From Coptis chinensis (lineage: Eukaryota; Streptophyta; Magnoliopsida; Ranunculales; Ranunculaceae): a stretch of 64,000 bases of DNA. This document shows, piece after piece, positions 13,170 to 23,186 of this stretch; position 1 is the stretch's first letter; every line of letters begins with the position of its first letter. Below the pieces are notes generated by a model that was not told where the DNA came from, ran no database searches, and saw only the letters and a program-made list of their open reading frames with translations. The translations under genes and the position numbers were made by a program. The DNA lies in assembly GCA_015680905.1 (NCBI GenBank), contig CM027382.1:16093501-16157500 (forward strand). Direction: 5' to 3'.

Positions 13170-13581
13170 GGTTAACGTATAGTCAAACCTAGTCAAATAC
13201 GTTGACTAACAGATTGAGACAGACTTGTTGACGGAGTGTGACTAAAATCAAATATTTGAACTTCGTGTGACTAAACTAAAAAGTGCACTAATATAGTGTG
13301 ACGTACTACAAAAATACCCTAGTATAATTAAAATATCAATATTAGTTATTCCCACATACTAGTCTTATTAAAAACATTGCTCTCATTAATATTGTTGAAT
13401 TGTTTAAACTAGTAAAATTAGTTATGTTCTAAGCAATTAGGATTGGAACGAATTCTGACTCCAGTTTTATTATACGATAATCGAGAGTAGAAATTTGATA
13501 ACAGAAATCCTAAGTAGCTTTTACTTCTGCCTAGTTTAATTTGCTAAATAGGAGTAGAAACAAGATATTTTAGTATTATCA

Positions 13582-14275
13582 CACACCGAATTGCATTTTA
13601 GTAGTGCATATTACCCTCAGACGGATGGGCAGACTGAAGTGGTGAACCATTCTTTGGGTAATCTTCTTTGTAGTTTGGTTGGTAATAATGTGAAGAAGTG
13701 GGAACAGGAACTATTTCAGGCAGAGTTCGCATTTAATCGCTATGTCAATCGTAGTACAGGGTATAACCCCTTTCAGATTATGTATGGGTTCAATCCTCAC
13801 TCTTCTATTGACCTTGCTCCTGTTCCGGATTTAACTTGTATTCATGGGACGGCGGATGAGTTTATTAAGCAGATTCAGGAGATCTAATGCGCTGCCCAGC
13901 AGCATTTAGTTGCTTCTAATTCCAAGTATAAGGTGGCTGCTGATAAACACCATCGGGTTGTTACCTTTGAAGTATAGTAGGTGATTTCGTGTGGGTTGTC
14001 CTTACTAAGGATCGTGTTCCTGCTGGTGCTTACACTAACCTAGGTCCTTGTAAAATTGGCCCTTTCGAAGTGATTCGCAAGATCAATCCTAATGCCTACA
14101 AGTTGCATTTACCGAGCCATATCCGCACTTCCGATGTTTTTAATGTGAAGCACCTTCGTCTTTTTCATGCTGATGATTTATTGGGTGATGACGTTCCAAA
14201 TTCGAGGTCGAATTTCTTCCAAGAAGGGGAGAATGATGCAGGTCAGAGCAATGTAACGTAGCGCCCCTTTAAGTC
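13582..14275 (+). mobile_element. Remnant of a second Ty3/Gypsy element: integrase C-terminal part
   Basis: Right after the Athila LTR come the integrase motif YYPQTDGQTEVVN (about 13600-13640), then the segment FAFNRYVNRSTGYNPF, and a C-terminal part with GPFEVIRKINPNAYKLHLP and SDVFNVKHLRLFH (14060-14165). The end shows the NSRSNFFQEGENDA type common to several plant Gypsy lineages. Its 5' part must lie left of the window, beyond the Athila copy. It is a fossil with a few breaks, older than the Athila insertion. Confidence 0.85.
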
Positions 14276-14730
14276 TTAAGTCCGCATTGTTATTTTTGTC
14301 AGTAGTTGGGCCTTGTGCATATCACAATGCAAGAGCCCACAACTTTTATTTTCGCATCCTTAGATATATATTATAGATATACCCTCTCAGCTCTATTTTT
14401 CATGGCTTCACAGAGTCTCCAATATTTTCACAACACTCAAAATCTAATTACGGAAATTTAGGAGAAATCTTACTAGCCTAGACAAAAGTTAGTAGTCACA
14501 AACTAAAGCAGTAAAGCTAAACCCAACATCTTCATTCTATGAGTAAAACTCTTATACTCCATTCTCTAAATATATTAAACTATTTATGGCCAATTTCTAT
14601 TACCAAGTTCTCTTAAACCTCACCAAGAGGAGTCAATATACTTCCATCATTATGATTCTTATTACCAAGTTCACTTAAACCTCAATATACTTCAATCCTT
14701 ATTCAATATTGATCCAATATACCTCAATCT

Positions 14731-14731
<1 letters not shown>
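14276..14731. other. Possible LTR remnant of the second Gypsy element, otherwise uncharacterised
   Basis: A TG-starting stretch (TGTAACGTAGCGCCCC at 14249) follows the end of the integrase where a 3' LTR should begin. TATATATTATAGATATACC at about 14364 could be its TATA region. No matching second LTR is in the window, so this is only a suggestion. A short direct repeat, ATTACCAAGTTC(T/A)CTTAAACC, occurs near 14602 and 14662. Confidence 0.3.

Positions 14732-14790
<59 letters not shown>
14732..14790. repeat. AT dinucleotide tract
   Basis: About 29 AT units directly border the left arm of the fold-back element that follows. Shorter TA runs border its right end near 15182 and 15302. Confidence 0.95.
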
Positions 14791-14794
<4 letters not shown>

Positions 14795-15305
14795 AACCAC
14801 TTTAAATAAGGACCTTAAATAAGGACCAAATCTAAACAACCACAACTTTACCTACAAAATTATTTAAAACTTAATCTTTTGTGCATATAATCTACTAACC
14901 ATAAAGAACATCTCTACAAAAATTCAACTCGTTTGATATCCTCTAACTTAGATAAAAATTGTTGTCCATTTTTGAAAAATATCTAACGGTCCAGAAATGT
15001 ATAGTTTTTGAAATCATCTTTTGCCAATGTTAAAAATTGTCAAACGAGTTGAATTTTTGTAGAGATGTTCTTTATGGTTAGTAGATCATATGTACAAAAA
15101 ATTAGGTTTTAAATCATTTTGTAGGTGAAGTTGTGGTTGTTTTGGATTTGGTCCTTATTTAAGGTCCTTTTAAGAGCCAGGCTATATATATTTATGGTTA
15201 GTAGATCATATGTACAAAAAATTAGGTTTTAAATTATTTTGTAGGTGAAGTTATGGTTGTTTTAGATTTGGTCCTTATTTAAGGTCCTTTTAAGAGCCGG
15301 GTATA
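14791..15305. mobile_element. Fold-back MITE with a duplicated right arm
   Basis: The left arm (14810-14935: AAGGACCAAATC, AACTTTACCTACAAAAT, CATAAAGAACATCTCTAC) is found inverted at about 15040-15175. A second, near-identical copy of the right arm follows at 15192-15302. Both right arms end GGTCCTTTTAAGAGCC(A/G)GG beside TA runs. There is no coding capacity. The extra arm suggests a tandem duplication or a second partial insertion of the same family. Superfamily not assigned. Confidence 0.75.
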
Positions 15306-17140
15306 TATATATATCATCGAAAAAAAAATAAAAAAAAACAGAAAAAATAAATGTAAACAAGATTTAGCAAGTTTGGTTAAGATATATACAAAACTTCTTC
15401 CTGTCTTTGTGTCTTCGTAAGTCGTAACCATCTAAGATTAGTCAAGCTATTCCCATGAACTTTCGATAAGAGAAACACATCTACCCAAGGTTTGAAATAA
15501 ATCTCTGTTTAGTTTTAATTCAGAAACCATGATTCTTCATATACTTTCCTTATGTTGTGCGTAGTGCTTAAATTATGAGTAAGTACTCCATGTCTAATCA
15601 CGCTTCTTTGTCGAATAGATCAAATTGATCATTGAGATTAAGGTGCCTTCATAGCCTAGAGCAGAAAGCATTTCCTTGAAGCATTAGATCTATCACAAAT
15701 GTCTCAAAGTGCAATTATCAAATTGTTGGAAAGATAGTACATACGAAGTTCCATGAAAAGTGGGTACAATTTTGCTTTTCTTTTTTGTCCTTTTTTTCGA
15801 TCTTTTCATTTTACCTTTTCTTAAAGATTTTATTTTTTGGTAATCTATTTTCTTAAAGAATTGAAAACTTCATTAACTAAGCGAGGAATGATACAACAGA
15901 AAGTCTAAGGCATCTATATGGTAAATTACATATCCTAATTGGAGTTAATGTTCTATGGTTCTATCATTTCCACTTAATAGATAAGGGCGAATGTATCGAA
16001 TACCTCCTCAAGAGAAAGAATATGACCTTCTAGCTAGCAACAAATGCTTTTTCCACTTTTTCCATCTTTTCTATAATCTAGAATTAACATTCTTGATTAA
16101 ATATTATAAAGGATATATTTGTTTACCATGCTATCGCTATGAGTATGACGAAAGCACAAATTATAAGGTTTACCCTTAGGCTTATTTAGTAGTTTCTTAT
16201 ATATAATCACATAAGAAAAACCCAATCACGTATTCGTAAGAACTTGCTACAGTTTTCATTCATCATACTCGATAATTGTTCTTGAAACTTAAGCACATCA
16301 AATAACTTCAAGCAACCATAATTGTGTCTTTTAAAGCTAACACCAACATAACATATATACGGATTTATTAATGTGAGTGCTTATATGATTCCCTGCATCC
16401 TATTACAATTTTTCCCCTTTGTTCATTGGTTCTCTTTAGTTGATTTTTTCTTAAATTAAAGTTGGCAAATTGGCATCTAGCAGACGTTGTTGGACTCTGC
16501 TTTAATGTTCAGAAGGTATTGACTTCTACTTGCTAATTCAAGTTTATTCTATCTATGTCGAGGGGGTGCTAGAAAGCAAGAAGTTTGATACGGAGAATTG
16601 ATAGTGAAGGGAGCACCGAGTAGTTAAATAACGATGGAAACTCATATTAAGTATATTTGTACCCGGTACCTCAATGAAGAGGAGATCGGCCAACGAAGAA
16701 ATCGATAATGTGGGTATGATTTGATCCACTGGTTGTAATATTTGCAACTTTTTTGTATGTGTGGTTCTAGAACCTCTTTTGTAGAATTGTAGGTCCTGCG
16801 TGAATTGTTTTGGTGATTAGTGATTTTCCATATGGTGTGGATCGACTTTATTCATGTTATAGAGCTTTTAAAGTTGCTTTGGACATAATATATTTGTATC
16901 CTTAAATAAAAAGTTAGTGCCTAAAGCATATATGTCTCTTGCGTGTAATCTAACTAACAGAGGTGTTGTTAGAAATTATCTTTCAAAGGCTCAAATATGC
17001 TACAAATTCAGTTGCTTAATTTGGACTTAAAAATATGTCACTCAGAGAATTAAACACCAATAGATTGAACAATGTTTTTTCATATTTCTCAACAATGGTT
17101 GATTGTCTAATCTTTTGACACATTGTTCAAGGTAATGCTT
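15306..17140. other. Uncharacterised AT-rich DNA
   Basis: Short A-rich and T-rich runs (15318-15352, 15775-15840) and one 62-codon open stretch (15991-16179) without recognisable similarity. I see no splice-flanked exon, RNA gene or inverted-repeat element here. It could be decayed intergenic DNA or a 5' flank of the SKS locus. Confidence 0.5.
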
Positions 17141-20100
17141 TCTACTCATTATAAAATCTATATATAATGAGGTTTCTTTTGGGAACAAGGATTTAGAAAA
17201 GGAACTAAGGTTGGTATACACTGGGGGTTAATGCTGAGCTTAAAGGTATTCCATTTATAGGGTAACCAATATGTTAACTCTGTGGTGGTTCACTACATAC
17301 AATGAGTTTTAATTTGTGATGCAAACGCATTGAACTAACATCAAAGAATAATTAATGGAAAATCAGAAATTGGACGAAACGACATAAAACTAACCTAAAA
17401 GAATAATTAACGAGAAATCGAAAATTAGATGCAAACGAACTAACCTTAAAGAATAGTTAACGGGAAATACAGAAGCGGATGCAATTGGCGTTGAACTAAC
17501 CTCATATAATAATTAATGGAAAATAAAAAATTAGATGCAAATGCATTGAACTAACCTCAAAGAATAATTAATGTGACATAAGAAAGTAGATGCAACTGAG
17601 TTTAACTAATTTCAAAGAATAATTAATGGAAAATTAGAAACTAGATGAAACTGCATCAAACGAACATTTAAGAAAAATTAACGGGAAATCGAAAAAAAGA
17701 TGAAAATGCACCGAACATCAAACTAACCTCAAAGAATAATTAATAAGAAATCGAAAACTGGATGCAAATGCAAGGAACTACCCTCAAAGAATAATTAACG
17801 AAAATCAGAAACATGATGCAATTGCATCGAACTAACATCAATGAATAATTAACGCGAAATCGAAAACTGGATTGAAATACATCGAACTAACCTCATAGAA
17901 TAAATAACGGGAAATAAAAAAACTGGATACAAATGCATTGACCTAACCTTAAATAATACTCAACATGAAATAAAAAACTAGGTGCAACTGCATTGAACTA
18001 ACCTTAAAGAATAACGGAAAATCTAAAACTGGATAACTGTTAATCGGAAACTGGATGCATTTTACGAAAAATTGAAAAATGGATGCAAATGCATTAAATT
18101 AATCTCAAAGAGTAATTAATAGAAAATTGGAAACTGGGACCAACTGCATTGAACTAATCTTGAAGAATAATTAACGGAAAATCGGAAAGTGGATGAAATT
18201 TCATTGAACCAAACTCATTGAATAATTAATGGGAAATCGAAAACTTGATGCAAATGCATTAAACTAATATCAAAGAATAATTAATGAGAAATCAGAAACT
18301 GGATGCAACTGCATTGAATTGAACTTACTTAAAAGAATAATTAATAGGAAATCAGAAACTATATGCAAATGCATCGAACTTAACTTATATAATAATTATT
18401 GAGAAATTGGAAATTGGATGCAAATGCATTGAACTAGCCTCAAATAATAATATTTAACGAGAAATCGGAAATTGGTTGCAAATGCATTAAGCTAACCTCG
18501 AAAAATAATTAACAGAAAATCAGAAACTGGATGCAACTGTATTAAACAAACCTCAAAAAATAATTAAAGACAAATTGGAAACAGGATGCAACTGCATTGA
18601 ACTCACTACAAAGAATAATTAATGGGAAATAGGAAATTGGATGCAACTGTATTAAACAAACCTAAAAAAATAATTAACGAGAAATTGGAAAGTGGATGCA
18701 AATACATCGAACTAAACTTATAGAATAATTAATTAACGAAAATCAGAAACTAGATGCAACTGTATTAAACAAATCTCAAAAAATAATTAACGGAAAATCG
18801 AAAACATGATGAAAATGTATTGAACTAACCTTAAATTATAATAAATGGGAAATCAGAAACTTGATGCAACTGCATCGAACTAATGGAAAATCATAAACTA
18901 GATGCAATTGTGTTTAATTAACCTCAAAGAATATTTAACGGTAAATCGGAAATTGGAAGCAAGTGCATCAAAATAATAATTAGTGGAAAATCGAAAACTG
19001 GATGCAAATACATTGAACTAACCTAAATAAAAAGAATAATTTAACGGGAAATAAAAAATTGGGTGCAAATGCATTGAACTGATCTCAAAGAACAAGTAAC
19101 AAAATATCAAAAATTGGATGTAATTGAATTGAACTACCCTCAAATAATAATAAACAATGGGAAATCGAAAACTGGACGTAACTACATAGAACTAACCTCA
19201 AAGAATAGTTAATGGAAAATCAGAAATTGTATGCAAATGCATCAAACTAACTTCAAAGAATATTTAACGGGAAATCGGAAACTGAAAGCAGATGTATCCA
19301 ACTAACTAACCTAAAAAAATAACTAACGGTAAATCAGAAACTACATGCAAATGCATTGAACTAATCTCAAATAGAATAATTTAATGGGAAATCAAAAATT
19401 GGGTGCAAATGCATTGAATTGACCTCAAAGAACAAGTAACAAAATATCGAAATTTGGATGCAAATGCATTGAACTACCCTCAAATAATAATAAACAATGA
19501 AAAATCGGAAACTAGACGCAACTGCATAGAATTAACCTCAAATAATAATTAACTGGAAATTAGAAACTGGACGCAACTACATAGAACTAACCTCAAAGAA
19601 TAATTAATGGAAAATCAGAAATTGTATGCAAATGCATCAAACTAACTTCAAAGATTTTTAACGGGAAATCGGAAACTGAAAGCAAATGTATCCAACTAAC
19701 TAACCTCAAAAAATAACTAACGGTAAATCAGAAACTACATGCAAATGCATTGAACTAATCTCAAATAGAATAATTTAATGGAAAATCAAAAATTGGGTGC
19801 AAATGCATTGAATTGACCTCGAAGAACAAGTAACAAAATATCGAAAACTGGATGCAAATGCATTGAACTACCCTCAAATAATAATAAACAATGAAAAATC
19901 GGAAACTAGACGCAACTGTATAGAATTAACCTCAAATAATAATTAACTAGAAATCGGAGGTTGTATGCAAATGCATCGAACTAACCTCAAAGAATATTTA
20001 ACGGGAAATCGGAAACTGGAAGCAAATGTATCCAACTAACTAACCTAAAAAAATAGCTAACGGGAAATCAAAAATTGCATGCAAATGCATTGAACTAACC

Positions 20101-20687
20101 TCAAAAAATAATTAATGGGAAATTGGAAGCTGGATGCAACTGTATTGAACTCATCTAAAATAATAATTAATGAGAAATCGGAAAGTGGATACAACTTGAA
20201 CTAACCTCAAAGAATAATTAACAGAAAATAGGAAACTGGATGCAAATGCATTGAACTAACGTCAAAGAATAGTTAACGAGAAATCAGAAACTAGATGCAA
20301 ATACATTGAACTAACATCAAAATGTAGTTGTATTATATGTAGTGGAAATGTCTCGACAAGTGTAGTTTTGCAAATGATGTTTATTGTATATCTTTTTGTA
20401 TGATTGAGAATGTTATTCAAGTAACATAGCTTCAATATGATCTTCGCCTCATTGGGCGCAAATTAAAACTTCAATCAAACTTCCATTATTAAGCAACAAA
20501 AAGAAGTTGAAGGGTATTATCAAGAGTGTATTCTTTCTTTTTATGGAGAGTGAGGTTTTCACGTTGCAAGAAATTTGGATGACTAATCAATATAATATCC
20601 ACACCTCAGAGCTCTACATAGTTGTTAATAATTTTCTAAATAATTTAATGTAGCATCACCCGTTCGTAGGACGGGTTCGGAAGCTAG
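17141..20687 (+). mobile_element. Helitron candidate filled by a minisatellite
   Basis: The right end is Helitron-like: a hairpin of ACCCGT and ACGGGT (20658-20663 and 20671-20676, 7-nt loop), seven further bases, then CTAG at 20684-20687 followed by a host T. Plant Helitrons end in CTRR after such a hairpin and insert between A and T. The left end is less certain. TCTACTCATTATAAAA at 17141 resembles Helitron 5' tips, but the base before it is T, not the expected A. There are no RepHel motifs, so the copy would be non-autonomous. Most of its length is the 55-bp array. Confidence 0.5.
17318..20327 (+). repeat. Minisatellite array, ~55-bp unit, about 54 copies
   Basis: The unit contains, in order, GAACTAACCTCAAAGAATAA, TTAACGGGAAATCGGAAACT and GGATGCAAATGCATT. 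Copies vary by single-base changes and small indels, and some are truncated. From about 19040 on, blocks of several units recur as a group. The block with ATAGAATAATTTAATGG, AACAAGTAACAAAATATC and AATAATAATAAACAATG is seen near 19030-19160, 19370-19500 and 19765-19900. This shows higher-order amplification of four to seven units. No open frame runs through it. Confidence 0.95.
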
Positions 20688-20688
20688 T
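20658..20688 (+). other. Helitron-type 3' terminus (hairpin plus CTAG/T)
   Basis: A six-base-pair GC-rich stem (ACCCGT with ACGGGT) closes a 7-nt loop. After TCGGAAG the sequence reads CTAG, then T. Stem, spacing, terminal tetranucleotide and following T all agree with the canonical Helitron 3' signal. Confidence 0.65.
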
Positions 20689-21199
20689 GTAGTTTGGTAT
20701 GCCTATATGTCAGAACAGAGTTTTTTTACTATTGTTGGGAGTTTGAGTGCTATTCATCTAACGCTTTGCATAAATATTCCTTTAATTTTGTCAGATTGGA
20801 ACTATCATAAAACTCCTCATTCATATATAGCAATTGTATTACGTACTTTTGGTTCCGTTAAGTCTCTTTTAAATTATTCTGAATGTGGAATAATCCTCAG
20901 AGTCACTGTTACTTATGCTAGTGTGCACTTTAACGTAGTAAGAAGCTATATATTCCTTACCCCACACATCAATGTAGTGAATGGATGTGTTGGTCACTCA
21001 ACTTTTTTCGATTTTGTTTAAGAACTTTGGTTGTGCATAACAGAATAGTCTTACATAGTATTACACATCTTTTACATAGATTTTGATTTTGACTACCAGC
21101 ATGATTATCATGTCCCTTCTTAAGGAATGGAATTTTAACAACTTCACCAAAAGGAAACGAAATAAAGTTGTGCATGTAATTAGTTAAATAATACATAAT
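20689..21199 (+). other. Non-coding DNA before the first visible SKS exon
   Basis: A 104-codon open stretch (20707-21021) has no recognisable family and no codon pattern that I trust. The place suits an intron or 5' flank of the SKS relic. The exon that should encode the signal peptide and the first cupredoxin strands was not found here. Confidence 0.4.
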
Positions 21200-21500
21200 G
21201 CTTGATTTAGATTTTCTATGGTTTAATAGGAACGGGATTCAACAGAGAAAAAATTCATGGCAAAATGGAGTTTATGGGACAAACTGTCCGATTCCTCCAG
21301 GAAGGAACTTCACCTACACTATGTAGGTGAAAGATAATATTGGTAGCTTCTTTTACTTCCCATCTCTAAATTTTCACAAAGTTGCCTGCGGGTTTGGAGG
21401 AATCAGGATTCTTAGCAGACCGCATATTCCAGTCCCTTTCCCTGAACCTTCCGAAGATTACACAGTTCTGATTGGAGAGTGGTACATGTATAATAACTAG
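21200..21500 (+). pseudogene. SKS: SKS exon with first cupredoxin segment
   Basis: The frame from about 21213 gives FLWFNRNGIQQRKNSWQNGV and runs through YGTNCPIPPGRNFTYT to LIGEWYMYN at the donor site GTAATT (21501). A TAG at 21324-21326 replaces the usual Gln codon of the TLQVKD motif, a C-to-T type change. A second TAG (21498-21500) sits at the exon end. The start of the exon is not resolved. Confidence 0.85.
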
Positions 21501-21540
21501 GTAATTCTCTTTTTCCCAAACATTTTGGAAGTGAAAAATG

Positions 21541-21913
21541 ACTAAAAAGGCTAACTTTACAAGTTTTGACAATATGGGGACTAAACTTTTGTTTTCGGTC
21601 AAATTAGGGACCAAACTTTTTAATTTTTGCAATGTGGAGACATGTGTAACATGACATCTAAATTTCTCACATGGTGTTTCATAATTCGAATTAATTTCTA
21701 TGGTCATGAGGTTGTAGAATGGATATATTTTGATAAGAAAGTGTATAACAATGCATGTAACTTGTGAATTATGAAATACTGTATGAGAAATTTAGACTAC
21801 ATGTGTAACTAGTCCTTACATTGCAAAAATTAAAAAGTTTGGTCCCCAATTTGACCGAAAAAAAAGTTTAGTCCCCATATTGTCAAAACTTGTAAAGTTC
21901 GATACCCTTTTTA
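21541..21913. mobile_element. MITE with ~115-bp terminal inverted repeats in an SKS intron
   Basis: ACTTTACAAGTTTTGACAAT with GGGGACTAAACTTTTG and GGGACCAAACTTTTTAATTT (about 21555-21630) reappear inverted at about 21805-21895. The centre is about 150 bp of AT-rich DNA and there is no coding. Target duplications are not clear, so the superfamily is left open. Confidence 0.75.
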
Positions 21914-22037
21914 ATTGAAGTATCAGTTTATACAATCAATAACACGGTGCTGTTAAATACTAAAGGTTATTTATCCTTGTGTGTCAGAATATTATTGATG
22001 GTATCATATATGCTGATGGAGTGTACTTGTGTTGTAG

Positions 22038-22140
22038 CATTTGAAGGATTTACTAGATCAAGGTAGAAGGATTGCTTCTCCTGAGGGAATCCTCATCAAT
22101 GGTCATGGACCGAATGGTGCATTTTTCAGGGTCAAGAAAG
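22038..22140 (+). pseudogene. SKS: SKS exon with GILINGHG motif
   Basis: A 103-nt exon follows acceptor TTGTAG (22032-22037) and ends at donor GTATTC (22141). It encodes HLKDLLDQGRRIASPEG, ILINGHGPNGAFF and RVKKG in one open frame, matching the second exon block of SKS genes. It ends with one base of a split Gly codon. Confidence 0.88.
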
Positions 22141-22353
22141 GTATTCAACACTCTTATCATTCATTAATGATGCCTATTGACACTAGGAATGTGTCTTGTT
22201 GGCAAGAGTTAGGGAAAATATTACATTCATCTTATAAAATGTCATCGATCTCACACTATTTTTGCAATTTAAATAAGAAAAACTATTATGTAGTTTGCAA
22301 ATATAATCATTTAGAGAAATTTGACTTTGTCCTTCAGAGGATGTCAAACAGAC

Positions 22354-22806
22354 TGTAGAGGTTCAGTGTTTACTAGACATCGACCTGATAATTTGTGTGA
22401 TAGGGAATGGCTGCACTCTTCTCGGGATAAGAGTTGCCTACATATCAAGTTTTTTGGGGTAAATTTGAATAAAGCCTTGCGTAGTTCATCTTTCTCTACT
22501 TATAGATGTTTGGGCTGACCTTCCTTATTTTCTCCAGGCCGTTATGAAGTGTAGATCCACCTTGTGTGCTATCTTGATGATTTGTCATTACTCTGATGTT
22601 ACAAAGTAAATGACTCATTTATTGTTGAGTTGACTGAGCTGTAGGATTGTGCTGGATGATTTGCTTCCATATATGGCTGTAACTGATGCTTTGGGGACGA
22701 CCTGGGTTCGGGTCGTTTGTACATTCTGATAGAGTAGTACGAGCTGATGGAGAACTACTTGGTGTATGGACACGTGTATTGTAGTGCAGAACGGAGGGTA
22801 CTTACA
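22354..22806 (-). repeat. 3' LTR of the Tat-type element
   Basis: On the plus strand it begins TGTAGAGG and ends GTACTTACA. Just right of it is CAACCCTCTTTATTTT, the complement of a purine-rich priming tract, so this is the 3' LTR of a minus-strand element. Confidence 0.92.
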
Positions 22807-23186
22807 CAACCCTCTTTATTTTATACGTTATGTGTACAGCTGTGGTAGAAAAAGTACAGGTAAAATAAAGCTTTACCGCACGTGTCGGACAGCTGGTTAT
22901 TTTAATCGGGTTTTGAAAAATGTGCGGAAACTATTGGGCTGGATTTGTGGACCCAAAATTGCAGTGGTTTGTGGGCGAGTCATGATTATAATTGTGGGAA
23001 TACGAAAGGTTTGTTTTTCTTCGAGGTTTTGCACTGTCAAAGGGTTTTGTTGTGTTGGAAAGGTCATTTATGTCTTCATTCTACTAGTTCAACGAAGAAA
23101 ACAGGCAGAGAGAAAAAGATAAACTCCACAACCTTTCTTTGTTCTTTCGTTTTCCAGGTGCGTTCTTTGAAAAAAAAACTTGATCT

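Larger units (their letters stand above)
11983..13319. mobile_element. Mutator-like element with long TIRs and a 9-bp target duplication
   Basis: The tips are GGGTCTTTTTGTAGTACG at 11983 and the inverted copy at 13302-13319. Inverted similarity continues inward for roughly 290 bp per side (11983-12285 against about 12945-13319), broken by TA tracts. The flanks carry TAGCATAAT (11974-11982) and TAGTATAAT (13320-13328), a 9-bp target-site duplication with one mismatch, which is the Mutator hallmark. No transposase is present, so it is non-autonomous. It interrupts the Athila LTR and is therefore younger than that insertion. The interior (12290-12940) is unlike the arms and may be captured DNA. 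Confidence 0.85.
1..13581 (+). mobile_element. Athila-type Ty3/Gypsy LTR retrotransposon, 3' portion, fossil
   Basis: The window opens inside the gag gene, and the 5' LTR lies to the left. Parts then follow in the Ty3/Gypsy order: gag, protease, reverse transcriptase, RNase H, integrase, a long third-gene region, a polypurine stretch and the 3' LTR. The lineage call rests on the gag type (CPHHNL region), the protease motif DLGASVNLLP, the RT motif MPFGLCNA and the long region after pol, which is typical of Athila. The copy is broken, with roughly ten or more disruptions across the coding parts. It inserted into another Ty3/Gypsy integrase that resumes at 13582, and its LTR later received a Mutator-like element. 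Age cannot be set from LTR divergence because only one LTR is in view; the decay suggests an old copy. Confidence 0.88.
10905..13581 (+). repeat. 3' LTR of the Athila-type element, interrupted by a MULE
   Basis: The LTR begins TGATAAGAGCC after the polypurine tract and ends TATTATCA at 13581, so its tips are short inverted repeats (TGATAA and TTATCA). Without the Mutator-like insertion and its duplicated target site it is about 1.33 kb. Directly after it the reading changes to the integrase of another element, which fixes the boundary well. The second LTR is outside the window. Confidence 0.75.

Noticed and set aside
17318-20327. CRISPR-like regular spacing
   Set aside because: The units are contiguous variants of one 55-bp sequence with no separate spacers, and the context is a plant nuclear genome.
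20707-21021. 104-codon open frame before the SKS exon
   Set aside because: No motif, no similarity I can see, and SKS 5' exons would need FPGP and NVFNSLDEPF-type sequence, which is absent.
22354-22806. The two LTRs as segmental duplication of host DNA
   Set aside because: The TG/CA tips, primer site, purine tract, near-matching 5-bp flanks and gag-pol between them identify LTRs.
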